Source: Peribacillus simplex (GTDB taxonomy: Bacteria > Bacillota > Bacilli > Bacillales > DSM-1321). From it: a stretch of DNA of 64,000 nucleotides. A program made the position numbers and the translations under genes. This document shows, one piece after another, positions 28,601 to 41,100 of this stretch. The stretch lies in assembly GCF_001578185.1 (NCBI RefSeq), contig NZ_CP011008.1, forward strand, positions 2,322,001 through 2,386,000, written 5' to 3'. A model generated the notes under the pieces. That model had not been told where the DNA came from and did not search any database. It saw only the letters and a list, made by a program, of their open reading frames with translations. The first letter of the stretch is position 1, and each line of letters starts with the position of its first letter.

Positions 28601-29142
28601 CAAATTACATGGTTCCGGCACACTTTGTCGGATTGACAGCTTTCCCGCTCACCCCAAATGGGAAAATCGATCGGAAAGCCTTACCTGCGCCAGAGCGCAA
28701 GGGAGCAGAGGGTGGTTATGTTGCCCCTCGTACACCTACGGAAGTAGCAATTGTTTCGATATGGCATCAAGTTTTAGGCACGGAAAATATCGGGATTCAT
28801 GATTCCTTTTTTGAACTTGGTGGCCATTCATTACTCGCTACACAAGCTGTTACTAGCCTGAAAGAAGCCTTTGGGATTGAGTTACCACTGCATGATTTAT
28901 TTACGTATACTACGGTGCAGGAATTGGCAGAACGGGTTAATCAGCTGCAATGCAGTGGAAATGAACAAGCACAGAATGATAGTAAGGGGAATGTAAGTTT
29001 TCAAGACTATATTCAAAAAGAAACAGCAGTGAGTAATGATGAAGAGTTACTTGAACTTCTTAAGCAATTGGAAGAGTTATCAGAGGAAGAAGCGCAAGGT
29101 ATATTCGAGAGCAACTTGGTTAAGGAAGGGGTAAAAAAATGA
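22675..29142 (+). CDS. krsB: NRPS, modules 2-3 (C-A-T-C-A-T), KrsB-like
   Basis: 2155 residues. Domains: C of the D-C-L type (YGLSPLQKGILFHTL; HHILLDG at 144), A about 462-955, T with Ser1004, C of the L-C-L type about 1063-1490 (HHIISDG at 1196), A about 1522-2005, T with Ser2052, then a charged helical tail (about 2085-2155) likely to dock with the next synthetase. The first A code reads D-V-W-Q-F-G-F-I-Y-(K), which I cannot match confidently; position by position it is conservative with a Gly code (D-I-L-Q-L-G-L-I-W). The second reads D-L-F-N-N-A-L-T-Y-(K), a known Ala code. The D-C-L domain agrees with the E domain upstream. Its stop overlaps the next start as ATGA. Confidence 0.92.
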   Translation: MSDIIDIYGLSPLQKGILFHTLYDQDDDHSFSYIVQVDFILGGRLDVAAFEKAWEYIIHRHEILRSVFVWEEVEKPLQAVYQRLPFTIRREDWSALPCGEREKKLQQFLNADRRQGFSLDEAPLMRITAIKEAEEETRIIWTHHHILLDGWSVSLVFSEVMEVYFKMIKGEAFDLPKSLPYKKYIQWINKQDRSKAEKFWTEELKGFHAPTPLMMERNDQGQEKGYGESVYRLSEELTETLKEWVRNSQLTLNTLVQGAWAYLMSRYSGESDIVFGVTSSGRPAELVGAEKMVGLFINTLPTRIRVTDDHSLVDWLRKIQMKELERRQYEYNSLVDIQGWSEVPRGSDLFRTLYVFENYPIQGERKSDLSVLEVQSAEQTNYPLTLIAMPDKQLTLKLMYDRHHFDEETIQRIQGHLSQTLIQMTKSSDPKLSEITHLTMEERTQLLEKWNDTQVDYSCESMIHALFEQQVEKRPEAIAVMYENEQLTYKELNERANQLAHYLQKQGVGPESLVGVYMERSPEMMIGLLGILKSGGAYVPLDPTYPEKRLRYILEDARIEVLVTQERLEKIGISEQIEIICMDQDRIAIEQEEPTACTSSVTGKNLAYVMYTSGSTGKPKGVMIEHHSVINYLEWMQHQYPLSEKDVVLQKTPISFDVSVWELFWGISVGACVSFLPPGGEKDPSIIAEVIEKHRVTIVQFVPSMLSVFIDHFNQIELKRKCSSVRHVFSGGEELSPGLVRRFQQYWDESGQVKLTNFYGPTEATIYVNAYDCQSNKEFVSIGNPIQNIQLYVFDQNQRLQSVGIEGELYIGGAGLARGYLNRPDLTAERFVPHPFQLGERLYRTGDLVRYLTDGNLKFIGRMDHQVKVRGFRIELGEIEATLERHTSIKEAVVIVREDRPGDQRLVAYVISDGNIQKWREYLQNQLPNHMVPAHLVELDYFPLTPNGKIDRKALPEPEGQPMGAFNVLPRTPSEELIAAVWSQVLGIENIGSQDSFFERGGHSLLATQIVSRLQEAFQIKIPLRELFKYDTVEALAKRLDQLCKGDKKREIPPLIPMAREESIPLSYAQERLWFIDQLTPNSAMYNIHAACRLTGKWSLEALETGWNQLIERHESLRTVIQEREGQPIQQIQSHVFSPLPQMDLTILSLEDREREMKRFIQNEAEEPFHLGQGPLIRTRILKMDKEEWIFLCTMHHIISDGWSMGILLEEWMAFYEGALGKPVELKKLPVQYADFALWQKEWQKEEDLDEHLQYWKEELHGELPVLQLPMDRPRPSVQTHRGASQTLMLPYFLREKLKELSQQEGTTFFMTLMAAYQSFLARYTGQDDILVGSPIANRNVKEIEGLIGFFVNTLVYRADFSGNPTFQELLSQIRIKALKAYEYQDIPFERVVEAVKPERNTSHSPIFQTMFTLQNTKQGLPQLFERNMEMMESHTSIAKFDLSLFASETEEGLLLTFEYNTDLFNAATIERMAGHFEHWLSEIVSHPKDSLTKLNMLPKAEYKRLLEEWNDTDVVDLREETIHTLFEEQVEKTPEAIAVVCEDEELTYRELDERSNQLAHYLHKRGVGCESLVGISVTRSSEMIVGLLGIMKSGGAYVPIDPSYPESRLRYILADAHIEVLVTQEKLPQKMTLPESVDMICIDRDRAAIEQEVTTACTSGVTSDNLAYIIYTSGSTGNPKGVMIEHRSALTMIHWAHQTYSRQELAGVLASTSLSFDLSVFEVFVPLTMGGKVIVAESALHLDKLSTKDVTLVNTVPSAAKELVRANTIPSTVKVMNLAGEPLPQSLVEHLYESSPIEKVYNLYGPSEDTTYSTYMKLEKAVKYKVPPIGRPISNTEVYVLSANQQMVPIGVAGELYIGGSGLARGYLNRPDLTNERFIPHPFKEGERVYRTGDLVRYLPDGTLDYLGRIDHQVKIRGFRIELGEIEATLQSHSSVNEVVVMVREDHPGDQRLVAYVVGEENAHDWRDYLKTKLPNYMVPAHFVGLTAFPLTPNGKIDRKALPAPERKGAEGGYVAPRTPTEVAIVSIWHQVLGTENIGIHDSFFELGGHSLLATQAVTSLKEAFGIELPLHDLFTYTTVQELAERVNQLQCSGNEQAQNDSKGNVSFQDYIQKETAVSNDEELLELLKQLEELSEEEAQGIFESNLVKEGVKK
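25768..25920 (+). repeat. Recurring T-to-C junction, copy 1
   Basis: The stretch from the end of a carrier domain into the next condensation domain (protein TVEALAKRLDQL, then GDKKREIPPL, then IPLSYAQ) recurs with very similar DNA at 32322-32470 and 35451-35600. The linker is nearly identical in all three. Confidence 0.75.
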
Positions 29143-32100
29143 GAAGTGATTTACTTGCGAAGCTGGATTCGCTTTCTCCCGAGAAAAGGGAGTGGCTTCA
29201 GAAGCAGATGCAAAAAAAGGAGAAAGAAACGCTTCCGTTGTCCTATGCTCAACAACGATTATGGTTTATGGACCGATTTAACCCAAACAGTTCATTATAT
29301 AATATTCCGACAGTATGGCGTCTGAAAGGGCATTGGCTACCTGGAGCATTGGAAAAGGGATTAAATCGGCTCATTGAGCGTCATGATTCATTACGCACCG
29401 TTTTTAAGGAAGTAGGAGACCAACCGGTACAACATATTGTGGAATATCTTCCTGGAAAACTACCTGTAGAGGATTATTCTCACCTTCCTCTGGAAGTAAA
29501 GGAAAAAGAGATAGAGAGTTTGATTGCAAGAGAAGCGCAGGAGCCATTTGATTTAATGAATGGCCCTTTGATCCGCAATCAACTAGTTCAATTAGGGAAA
29601 GATGAATGGTTATTGCTATGTACCATGCACCATATTATTTCTGATGCGTGGTCCATCGGCATATTGATCAATGAATTGCTTGCCTTCTATGAGGAGGAAA
29701 CGAGTGGGAAGCCTGCTGGACTAAATTCGCTATCGATTCAATATGCAGACTTTGCGAAATGGCAAAAGCAGTGGTTGCAGGGTGAAGTGTTGGATCGACA
29801 ACTCACGTATTGGCAGGAAGAATTGTCCGGTGAGCTTCCTATATTACAACTGCCGTTGGATTGCCCTAGACCGGTTACGCAAACGTACGCTGGGGACACA
29901 TGTCGTGTGATTGTACCTCACACACTACTAAGTGCATTGAAGAATTTAAGTCAGCGAGAAGGATCCACCTTATTCATGACCTTAATGGCCGCGTATCAGA
30001 GCTTTCTTGCTCGCTATACGGGGCAAAATGATATTCTCGTCGGAAGTCCGATTGCGAATCGGAATCATAAAGGAGTAGAGGAATTAATCGGCTTCTTTGT
30101 TAATACGTTAGTCTATCGGGCGGACCTGAATGGGGCTCCTACGTTCCAGGAGATTTTGTCTCAGATAAAGAAAAAGGCGTTGAAGGCATATGAATATCAA
30201 GATATTCCGTTTGAAAAAGTGGTAGAAGCGGTACAACCTGAACGGAGCACTAGCCATTCGCCCATCTTCCAGACCATGTTTACGCTACAGAATATAAAAC
30301 AAGAACGATTAGAGCTGTCTGGGAGAAGTTTGGAAATGATAGAAAGTAATATCTCCATCGCGAAATTTGATTTGAGTCTAACCGCGTATGAGGTGGAGGA
30401 AGACCTACATGTCACTTTTGAGTACAATACAGATTTATTTGACAGTAGAACCATTGCACGTATGGCGGGGCATTTTGAAAACTGGTTGAACGAAATCGTT
30501 CATCATCCAGATGAATCATATACAAACCTGACGATGCTATCGGACACAGAGCAGAAGCAGCTCTTGGAAGAATGGAATGACACGGATGCAGTTTATGCAC
30601 ATGAGAGCATGATTCACGAACTGTTTGAACAGCAGGTTGCGCGTACACCTGAAGCGGTGGCGGTAGTATATGAAGGTGGACAGCTGACGTATCAAGAACT
30701 CAACGAGAAAGCGAACAAAATGGCCCATTATTTACAAAAACGGGATATAGGTCCTGAATCATTGGTCGGGATATGTTTCGAGCGTTCACCCGATATGATG
30801 ATTGGTCTCTTAGGAATTCTCAAAGCCGGCGGGGCTTATGTCCCGCTGGATCCGAGTTATCCCGAAAATCGCCTGAGATACATATTAAAGGACTCACAGA
30901 TCCAAGTGCTTTTAACGAAGGAAGCTCTACAAGGTTGGTTGCCCGAAGGGATCCAAGCGATTTGTTTGGATCGGGATCAAGCAGCGATTTCTAAAGAGAG
31001 TGGATTGGCGCCAGTGAGTGGAGTGACAGCAAAAAACTTGGCGTATATCATTTACACTTCGGGTTCGACAGGGAATCCGAAGGGAGTGATGATCGAACAC
31101 CACTCGGTTATCAACCGATTACAGTGGATGCAAAAAAACTATCCATTATCTGAACAGGATACGATTCTTCAAAAAACGCCGTTTTCGTTTGATGTCTCTG
31201 TCTGGGAATTATTTTGGTGGTCATTTGTAGGAGCGCGTGTTTGTTTACTTCCGCCGGGTGGAGAGAAGGATCCTGCAATGATTGAGGAGTGCATTGAGCG
31301 ATATCGTGTGACCACGATGCACTTTGTTCCGTCGATGTTATCTGCATTCTTGGATTATATGGAAAAATCCAAAGCGAAAAAGGACGTATCGTCTTTGTGT
31401 CAGGTTTTCACTAGTGGAGAAGCGTTAAATTCCGAACAGGTTCGCCGGTTTAAGGGTGTATTCTATGATTTTCAGCAAACGAAGTTAAGCAACTTGTATG
31501 GTCCTACCGAAGCGACTGTAGATGTTACTTACTATAATTGTGATTTAGAAAAAGAACTGATGCTCATTCCAATTGGTCGCCCGATTGATAATACCGATTT
31601 GTATGTATTGGATCAAAACCAACAGGTGGTACCTGTTGGTGTGGCTGGGGAACTTTACCTTGGTGGTGTTGGCTTGGCACGTGGTTACTTCAATCGTCCA
31701 GAGTTAACTGCTGAACGTTTTATTCCGCATCCATTTAAGGAAGGGGAACGACTCTATCGGACCGGGGACCTGGTGAGGTATCTGAATGACCGCAACTTGG
31801 AGTATATCGGCAGAGTAGATAATCAAGTGAAAATCAGAGGCTTCCGGATTGAGTTGGGAGAGGTTGAAGCGGTCCTACATGATCATCCATCTGTGAAAGA
31901 GGCTGTCGTGCTGGTAAGAGAAGATCATCCAGGAGACAAGCGGTTAGTAGCATATGTGGTGGGTGAAGGAAACACTGGAGAATGGCGCGAGCACTTAAAG
32001 GCGCAATTACCGAATTACATGGTCCCGGCATACTTTGTCGAAATGGAAGCGATGCCCCTCACTCCGAATAGCAAAATCGATCGCAAAGCCTTACTGGCAT

Positions 32101-35100
32101 TGGAAGGACAGTCCGTGAGTGCCGATATTGTCTTGCCGCGGACACCAGGGGAAGAGCTCATCGCGTCTGTATGGAGTCAGGTGTTAGGCATAGGAAATAT
32201 TGGTGTTCAGGCTTCCTTCTTCGAACTTGGTGGCCACTCGCTACTCGCTACCCAAGTTGTCTCACGTTTACAAGAAGTCTTCCAAATCGAACTACCGTTG
32301 CGTGAACTATTTGAGTATTCAACGGTGGAGGCACTGGCGAAGCGACTGGATCAGTTGCGTAAAGGAGACAAAAAACGGGAGATTCCACCGCTTATGCCGA
32401 TGGAACGGGGGGATGCCATTCCGCTCTCTTATGCCCAACAGCGCCTGTGGTTCATCGACCAATTCACGCCCAATAGTGCACTTTATAATATGCCGATGGT
32501 TTGCCGTCTTACAGGGAATTGGGTACCCGAAGCATTGGAGAAGGGATGGAATCAACTGATAGAACGTCATGAATCTTTACGGACAGTGTTCCATGAAGTG
32601 GATGGTCATCCTGTACAGCAGATTCAACCGCATGCTTTTCGGTCCCTTTCTCAAATGGATTTAACTATGCTTTCTCCGGAAGAGCGAGAATCGGAAGTTA
32701 AGCGTTTGTTGCAGCAAGAAACAGAAGTGCCATTTGACCTAGAAGAAGGCCCACTGATTCGGACGATCCTCTTGCGAGTGGGAGAAGAGGAATGGGTCCT
32801 CCTCTGCACCCTGCATCATATCGTTTCGGATGGATGGTCGATGGGAGTCCTCCTTGAAGAATGGATAGCTTTCTATAAGGAAGCAATGGGTGAGAAGGAA
32901 GCGGAACTTGAACCTTTACCGATCCAATATGCGGACTTTGCTCAGTGGCAAAAGGGATGGTTGAAGGAAGAAGTACTTGAACAGCAACTCCACTATTGGC
33001 AGGAAGAATTGTCTGGTGAGCTGCCCTTGCTACAACTGCCGATGGATCGCCCTCGTCCTGCGGTACAAACCCATCGCGGATCGACACACACTGTGTTGTT
33101 GTCACGTTCATTACGCGACAAACTGAACGAAATCAGTCGTCAAGAAGGATCGACTCTCTTCATGACCCTATTGGCTGCGTATCAAAGCTTCCTCTCCCGT
33201 TATACAGGACAAGAAGATATTCTCGTCGGAAGCCCAATTGCGAATCGTAATTACAGAGAGAGTGAAGGATTAATCGGCTTCTTCGTGAATACGCTGGTCT
33301 ATCGGGCTGACCTGAGTGGTACACCGACCTTCCAGGATATATTGTCTCGGGTGCGTCAAAAGGCACTGAATGCATACGAATATCAAGATATTCCATTTGA
33401 AAAAGTTGTGGAAGTTGTGCAGCCCGAGCGGAGTACAAGTCATTCTCCGATCTTCCAGACGATGTTCATCTTACAAAATATGAAACAAGAGCTTCCGGTG
33501 TTGGCTGATAGAAGGATCGAAATGATAGAAAGCCACAGTCCGATCGCGAAGTTTGATTTAAGTGTTATGGCAGCAGAGACGGAAGAAGGATTATTGTTCG
33601 CTTTTGAATACAATAAGGATTTATTTGATGTTACAACCATCGAACGAATGGCAGGACATTTTGAGACATGGCTAAATGAAGTTTCTCATCATCCACAAAA
33701 ACCGTTGAATAGTCTTGGTATGCTATCCGAATTTGAGCGTGATTTGTTAGTAGAGACATGGAATGACACCGCAATGGAAATGTCCCAAGTGGGTCTTATT
33801 TGCGACGGATTTGAGGACCAAGTAGCACGACGTCCCGGTGCGATAGCAGTGGTCGATCAAATGAGAGAGTGGACCTATGGTGAACTGGATGCGCGAGCAA
33901 ATCAGTTGGCACATGTTTTGCAGAGAAAAGGGGTTGTCCCTGAATCAGTTGTGGGCGTCTACCTCCCGAGATCGGCTGAGCTCATGGCAAGTTTACTTGG
34001 CATATTAAAAGCTGGCGGGGCCTATGTCGTCCTAGATCCGTTGTATCCGAAATCACGGTTACAATACATGATTGAAGATGCAGGGGTCCAAATCGTGGTG
34101 ACGACAGCAGCGCAAGAAAGCCTTTCCGAACAGGTCGAAACGGTGAGATTAGAAGAAATAACAGATGAAAGCGTGATCGCACCGAAGCGGCGGGTAAAAC
34201 CCGAGCATTTAGCTTATATCGTCTACACCTCTGGCTCCACAGGAAAGCCAAAGGGTGTCATGGTCGAATATCGGTCATTGATGAATATGGTTTCTTGGCA
34301 TCAAGCGGTATACCAAATTACAGCACAGGATCGTGCGACTCAGATTGCGGGGATTGCCTTTGACTCAGCTGTCCAGGAGATATGGCCTTATCTCACTGCA
34401 GGTGCAGCACTATACCTATCAACAGAAGAGTTGCGGATCAATCCAGAGGCTCTAAGAGATTGGCTCATTGATTCACGTATCACGGCTAGCTTTGCGCCTA
34501 CACCTATACTCGAAAGACTCTTGAAATTATCTTGGCCAGAGAAGACGGATCTCCGTTTTATCATTACGGGAGGGGATCAGTTAACACAGTATCCATCTGA
34601 ACAAATCCCTTTTGCGGTGATTAATCAGTATGGTCCATCGGAAAATACCGTCGTTGCCACTGATTGTTACGTGCCTGTAGGAATGTCAACAGGTACTCCG
34701 TCTATTGGTCGGCCGATTGCGAATACAGAAGTATACGTGTTAGATTCACACCTTCAGCCGGTGCCGGTGGGTGTGATTGGAGATCTCTATATCGGAGGAA
34801 AGAGCCTTGCTCGCGGCTATGCCAATCGTCCGGAACTCACAGAGGAAAAATTCATTCTGCATCCGTTCAAGTCAGGGGAACGTCTCTATTTCACCGGGGA
34901 CAAAGCAAGTTATCTTCCTGGCGGTGATCTCCAATTCCATGGTCGTATGGATGACCAAGTGAAAATTCGCGGTTTCCGGATTGAACTGGGAGAAGTTGAA
35001 GCAACGCTGCAGGCGCATTTGTCTGTGAAGGAAGCTGTTGTCCTGGTGAGAGAGGATCATCCAGGAGACAAGCGATTGGTAGCTTATGTAGCTGGTGAAG

Positions 35101-38100
35101 GAAGTGTTCATGAATGGCGGGAGCATCTGCAAACACATTTACCGAATTACATGGTTCCGGCACACTTTGTCGAGATGGCATTTTTACCACTCACACCAAA
35201 TGGAAAACTCGATTTGAAAGCATTACCTATGCCTGATGAACCATCTACTGAAAATACCGTATACCCAAGAACTCTGATGGAAGAGCTCATCGCTTCGGTA
35301 TGGAGTCAAGTACTGGAAATGGAAAATATTGGTGTGCAGGCTTCCTTCTTCGAACTTGGTGGCCACTCGCTACTTGCTACGCAAGTTGTCTCCCGGTTAA
35401 AAGAAGCATTACAAATCGAACTGCTAGTGCGTGAACTGTTTGAGCATTCAACGGTGGAGGCGTTGGCGAAGCGACTGGACCAATTGTGTAAAGGAGACAA
35501 AAAACGAGAGATTCCACCGCTTATACCGATGGAACGGGGAGAAGCCATTCCGCTCTCTTATGCCCAACAGCGCCTGTGGTTCATCGACCAATTTCAGCCC
35601 AATAGTGCACTATATAATATGCCGATGGTATGCCGTCTTACAGGGAATTGGGTACCCGAAGCATTGGAGACGGGATGGAATAGGCTGATAGAACGTCATG
35701 AATCTTTACGGACGGTATTCCATGAAGTGGATGGTCAACCTGTGCAGCAGATACAACCGTATGCTCTCCGGTCCCTTCCTAAAATGGATCTAACTACGCT
35801 TTCTCCGGAAGAGCGAGAAAGAGAAATGGAACAATGGATCAAAAACGAAGTCGAAGCACCATTTGACTTAGTGCAAGGTCCGTTGATTCGTGGGCAAATC
35901 GTGCAAATCGCTGAAGAAGAATGGATTCTTCTTTGTACGATGCATCATATTATCTCTGATGGCTGGTCGATGGAAATCTTGCTCCAAGAATGGATGGCAT
36001 TCTATGAAGATGCGGTTGGCGGCAAACCAGCAGAACTCGCACCATTACCGATTCAATATGCTGACTTTGCCCAATGGCAAAGGGAATGGTTAAAAGAAGA
36101 AGTACTTGATCGGCAGCTTGCATATTGGAAAGAAGAGCTGTCTGGCGAGTTACCAGTCTTAATGTTGCCGATTGATCGTCCTCGTCCTGCGGTGCAAACC
36201 CATAGCGGATCGACACACACTGTGTTGCTGTCACGCGCGTTACGCGACAAATTGAATGAGCTTAGTCGTCAAGAAGGATCGACGCTCTTCATGACCTTAC
36301 TTGCATCGTATCAAAGCTTTCTCTCTCGTTATACAGGACAATCAGATATTCTTGTCGGAAGCCCGATTGCAAATCGGAATTATCGCGAGATTGAAGGATT
36401 GATTGGTTTCTTCGTCAACACTTTGGTTTATCGGGCTGATCTGAGTGGCGCACCAACATTCCAAGAGTTGCTGTCTCAGGTACGGACAAAAGCATTGAAG
36501 GCGTATGAGTACCAAGATGTTCCGTTTGAAAAGATTGTAGAAGTCATACAATCCGAGCGAAGTATAAGTCATTCTCCAATCTTCCAAACCATGTTTACGT
36601 TGCAAAACACGAAACATGAGCTACCAGAGCTTCATGGAAGAAGTTTAGAAGCGATGGAAATTCAGGATTCGAACGCCAAGTTTGATTTGAGTTTAAGCGC
36701 CATAGAGAAGGAAGAGGGTTTGATCCTTTCTTTTGTCTTTAATACTGGCTTATTTGATGTTGTAACCATCAGACGTATGGCTGAGCATTTTGAAAAATGG
36801 TTGAATGAAATCGTGGAACATCCCGATAAATCACTGGCGAAGTTGACGTTGCTACCGGAGATGGAGAGGCAATTGCTGGAAGAGTGGAATGATAATGCTG
36901 AAACGTATCCACGTGAGAGTGTGATCCACAGACTTTTTGAAGATCAAGTGGATCTTACACCTGACACGGTGGCGGTAGTGGATGAAAATCAGCAGTTGAC
37001 GTATCGGGAGCTGAATGAAAAAGCAAACCAATTGGCCCATTATCTCCAAAAATGTGGGGTTGGGACCGAATCATTGGTAGGGCTTTGTTTCCAACGTTCA
37101 GTTGAGATGATTGTCGGTCTAATGGGAATCTGGAAAGCTGGGGCAGCCTATGTTCCGTTGGATCCATTGTACCCAGAAAGTCGCCTGCGATATATCCTGC
37201 AGGACACAGGGATTCAAGTATTGGTCACGAACGAAGCATTAAAAGAGTGGATACCCGAAGAAGTCGAAGCAGTTTGTTTGGATCGAGATCAAGCGATGAT
37301 CTCGCGAGAAAGTACCCTTTCACCAATATGTGAAGTGGCAGGAGAAAACTTGGCATATGTGATCTATACATCGGGTTCGACCGGGAATCCAAAGGGCGTT
37401 TTGGTGCAACATCATTCGGTACTAAATCTATCATATGGTCTACAGAAAGAGGTTTTTTCGCATGAGACACCTGTTAACATGCGTGTCGGTTTAAATGCTT
37501 CGATCGCCTTTGATGTATCCATTCAGCAATTACAAATGCTTTTGTATGGTTCAAGTTTGTATATTATTCCGGACGAAGTTCGCAGTGATCCCCAACAGTT
37601 TGTATCCTATATTCGGGAGAATAAGTTGGAAATGTTCGATATGACTCCTTCATTACTCCAATTACTCATAGATGGCGGGTTGTTAGAAACAAACGATGGT
37701 GTTCATGTTCCAAGCAAGGTACTGGTCGGTGGCGAAGCAATTGTACCGTCACTGTGGGAACAATTAGTTGAGGCTGACAAGATCCATTTTTATAACGTGT
37801 ATGGTCCTACGGAATGTACTGTCGATGCTACATGCTATCGTATCAAAAAAGATGGTAAGCGAGTAACCATTGGGCGTCCGTTGCCGAACGTTCAAGCCTA
37901 TGTATTGGATGGGAATTGGTTACCTGTTCCAGTTGGTGTAACGGGTGAACTTTATATCGGTGGAGCAGGTCTAGCGAGAGGATACTTGAATCGTCCAGAG
38001 TTAACGTCCGAACGTTTTATTCCCCATCCTTTCAAAGAAGGAGAGAGGCTATATCGAACAGGAGATCTCGTGAGGCACCTTCCTGATGGTAACTTGGATT

Positions 38101-41100
38101 ATCTAGGAAGATTGGATAACCAAGTGAAAATTAGAGGATTTCGGATTGAGCTTGGGGAAATTGAGGCAACCTTACAGGAGCATCTCTCGGTAAAAGAGGC
38201 CGTTGTGATGGTGAGAGAAGATCAGCCAGGAGATAAGAGATTGGTAGCCTATGTAGTGGGTGAAGGGCGTAAAGAAGAATGGCGCGAGTATCTCAAAGCA
38301 CAACTGCCAAGCCATATGGTTCCCGCCTACTTTGTCGGGATGGAAGAGTTACCATTGACCTTAAATGGAAAGATTGATCGGAAAACTTTGCCTGTGCCAG
38401 ATCATCAAGGGACAAAAGGAGGCTACGTGGCTCCAAGAAATGAGAGTGAACAAATACTTACCATGATATGGGAACGTGTGTTAGGCACAAAACCGATTGG
38501 CATTCATGAAAACTTTTTTGAAATCGGTGGAGACTCGATTCTCAGCATTCAGATTGTCTCTCGCGCAAGGCAAGCAGGTTTGCAATTGACACCAAAGCAA
38601 ATGTTTGAACACCAAACGATTTCCGAGTTGGCGCAAGTAGTCAAAGAAGAGCAGGGTGTACAAGCGGAACAAGGAGTCGTAACTGGAGAACTGATCCTTA
38701 CACCAATCCAGCAATGGTTTTTTGCACAAGATCATCCTAACCCACATCATTGGAATCAATCCATGTTTTTTAGAACAAAAGAGCGTCTGGATATAGTATT
38801 ACTGGAGAAAGCTGTCCGTACCCTTCTAATCCATCACGATGCCTTGCGTTTAAGATATGAACGTTTTCCGGATGGAGCTTGGAAACAGCGGAACGAAGGG
38901 ATTGAAGAACACTCGACTCTGACCGTGATTTCATTAGAAGAAGTGCCACAAGCAGAATGGCATCAAGTAATTCAAGCAGAGATTGACACTGCACAAGCAA
39001 GCTTGCACTTACACGCAGGACCGCTAATGAGAATGGTGTATTTTGATGAAGGCGAGAAGAGAGCCGGCCGATTATTCTGGGTGATTCATCACTTAGCAGT
39101 GGATGGTGTTTCTTGGCGGATTTTACTGGAGGATCTGCAAACGGCGTATAATCAAGCGAGCCATGCTCAAATGATCCAATTACCTACAAAAAGTACATCC
39201 TTTAAAGCGTGGTCGGAGAAATTGCATCATTACGCTGAAGCTGGGATTGTGCAAGGAGTGCGTGATTACTGGGAGCAGCAATCCGAACAAGAGGTGGCTA
39301 TGCTACCAGTGGATACCACCCTCGAAGTTCCAGCAAACACAGGAACCGAGGAGATTACCGTGGTGCTGGATGAGAAAGAGACCCGTGCGTTATTGCAAGA
39401 GATTTCAAGCACTCATCGTGTCCAAATCAATGAAGTGCTATTGACAGCATTGGTACAGGCTACGGCAGCATGGACAGGTCATACGACGCTGACCGTGGAT
39501 TTGGAGGGTCATGGCCGGGAAGAGATCATCGAAGACGTTGACCTATCGAGAACCGTGGGATGGTTTACAAGTATCTATCCTGTTCACTTGAATATTACAG
39601 GTGCTAACACGCCCACCGCAGCATTAAAAGCAGTCAAAGAACAAGTGCGCCAAATTCCTAATAAGGGCGTTGACTATGGGATTTTGCGGTACTTGAATCC
39701 AGCGATGCGTGAGCGATTCCAGTCTCAAATCACTCCGTCCATTAGTTTTAACTATCTTGGACAATTTGACCAAATGTTCTCTGACGATGCAATGTTTGCT
39801 CCGGAGACCGGGTTTACGCGCTTAGATCATGCTCCTGGTTCCAAGCGATCACATTTGATCGATGTAATCGGGATTGTAACCGATGGAAAACTTCATTTCA
39901 CTTGGGTGTACAATGTTGGACAGTTTGCGGAGTCGACCATTCAAAGTGTTGCCGAGAATATGCTCCATCAACTGAGTGGATTGATTCATTCTTCGGGTGG
40001 AGAATCTACGCTGACCGTTTCGGATTTTGCGATTGCAAATCTCATCCCAGCAGATTTGAACAAAGTACTATGTAAGATGAATCGTGGAAAGAATTATCCG
40101 ATTATCGACCTGTATCCGCTATCACCTTTGCAGGAAGGCATGATCTTTCATACGCTGCATGATCAAGGGGATGAACATTCCGTGCCGTATATGGTGCAAT
40201 TAAGTTTCCTGTTTAAAGGGAAATTGGATATTCTTACTTTCGAGCAGGCGTGGAAATCGACGATCCAGCGGCATGAGATCTTTCGTTCGGCATTTGTGTG
40301 GGATGAGATTGAAAATCCTTTACAAGTGGTGTATGCACATATCCCATTTAAGCTGAATGAAGTGGATTGGAGTGCGCTGTCTGCTGAAGAAAAAGAGGAG
40401 AAACGAAAAGCCTTTTTGGCGACGGATCGAAAACAGGCCTTTCTTTTTGATGAAGCGCCATTGATGCGGGTGACTGTCATTCAAGAAGCGGAGGATGAAT
40501 ATCGGGTTGTTTGGACGCATCACCATATTTTGTTGGATGGATGGAGCTTGCCACTGGTCTTTAACGAATTGCTTACAGTGTATCAGAAGAGGATAAAAGG
40601 AGAGGCTGTGGATTTACCCAAGTCACCGCTATACAAGAAATATATTCAATGGCTGAAAGTGCAGGATCTGGAACAAGCGGAACAATTCTGGAGAGAGAAA
40701 CTCAAAGGCTTTACAGCGCCAACCCTGCTTGGCTTAGAAAGTAAGGAGCAAGAAAAAGGTTACACGGAGAAGGTAACTTATTTATCAGAAGAGCAAACCC
40801 AAGCGCTACAAAACTGGGCGAAGCGAAAGAGGCTCACTTTGAACACGGTAATTCAAGGTGCGTGGGCGTATCTCATGAGCCGGTATAGTGGAGAAGATGA
40901 CATTGTCTATGGTGTAACTAGCTCGGGACGCCCTACGGAGATTATTGATGTTGAAAACATTGTAGGTCCCTTTATTACCACATCACCGACGCGAATTAAG
41001 TTGCTAGATGATATAAAAGTAATGGATTGGTTGCAGAAGATACAAGAGGAAGAGATAGAAAGAAGACAATATGAATATGCTTCATTGACAGATATTCAAG

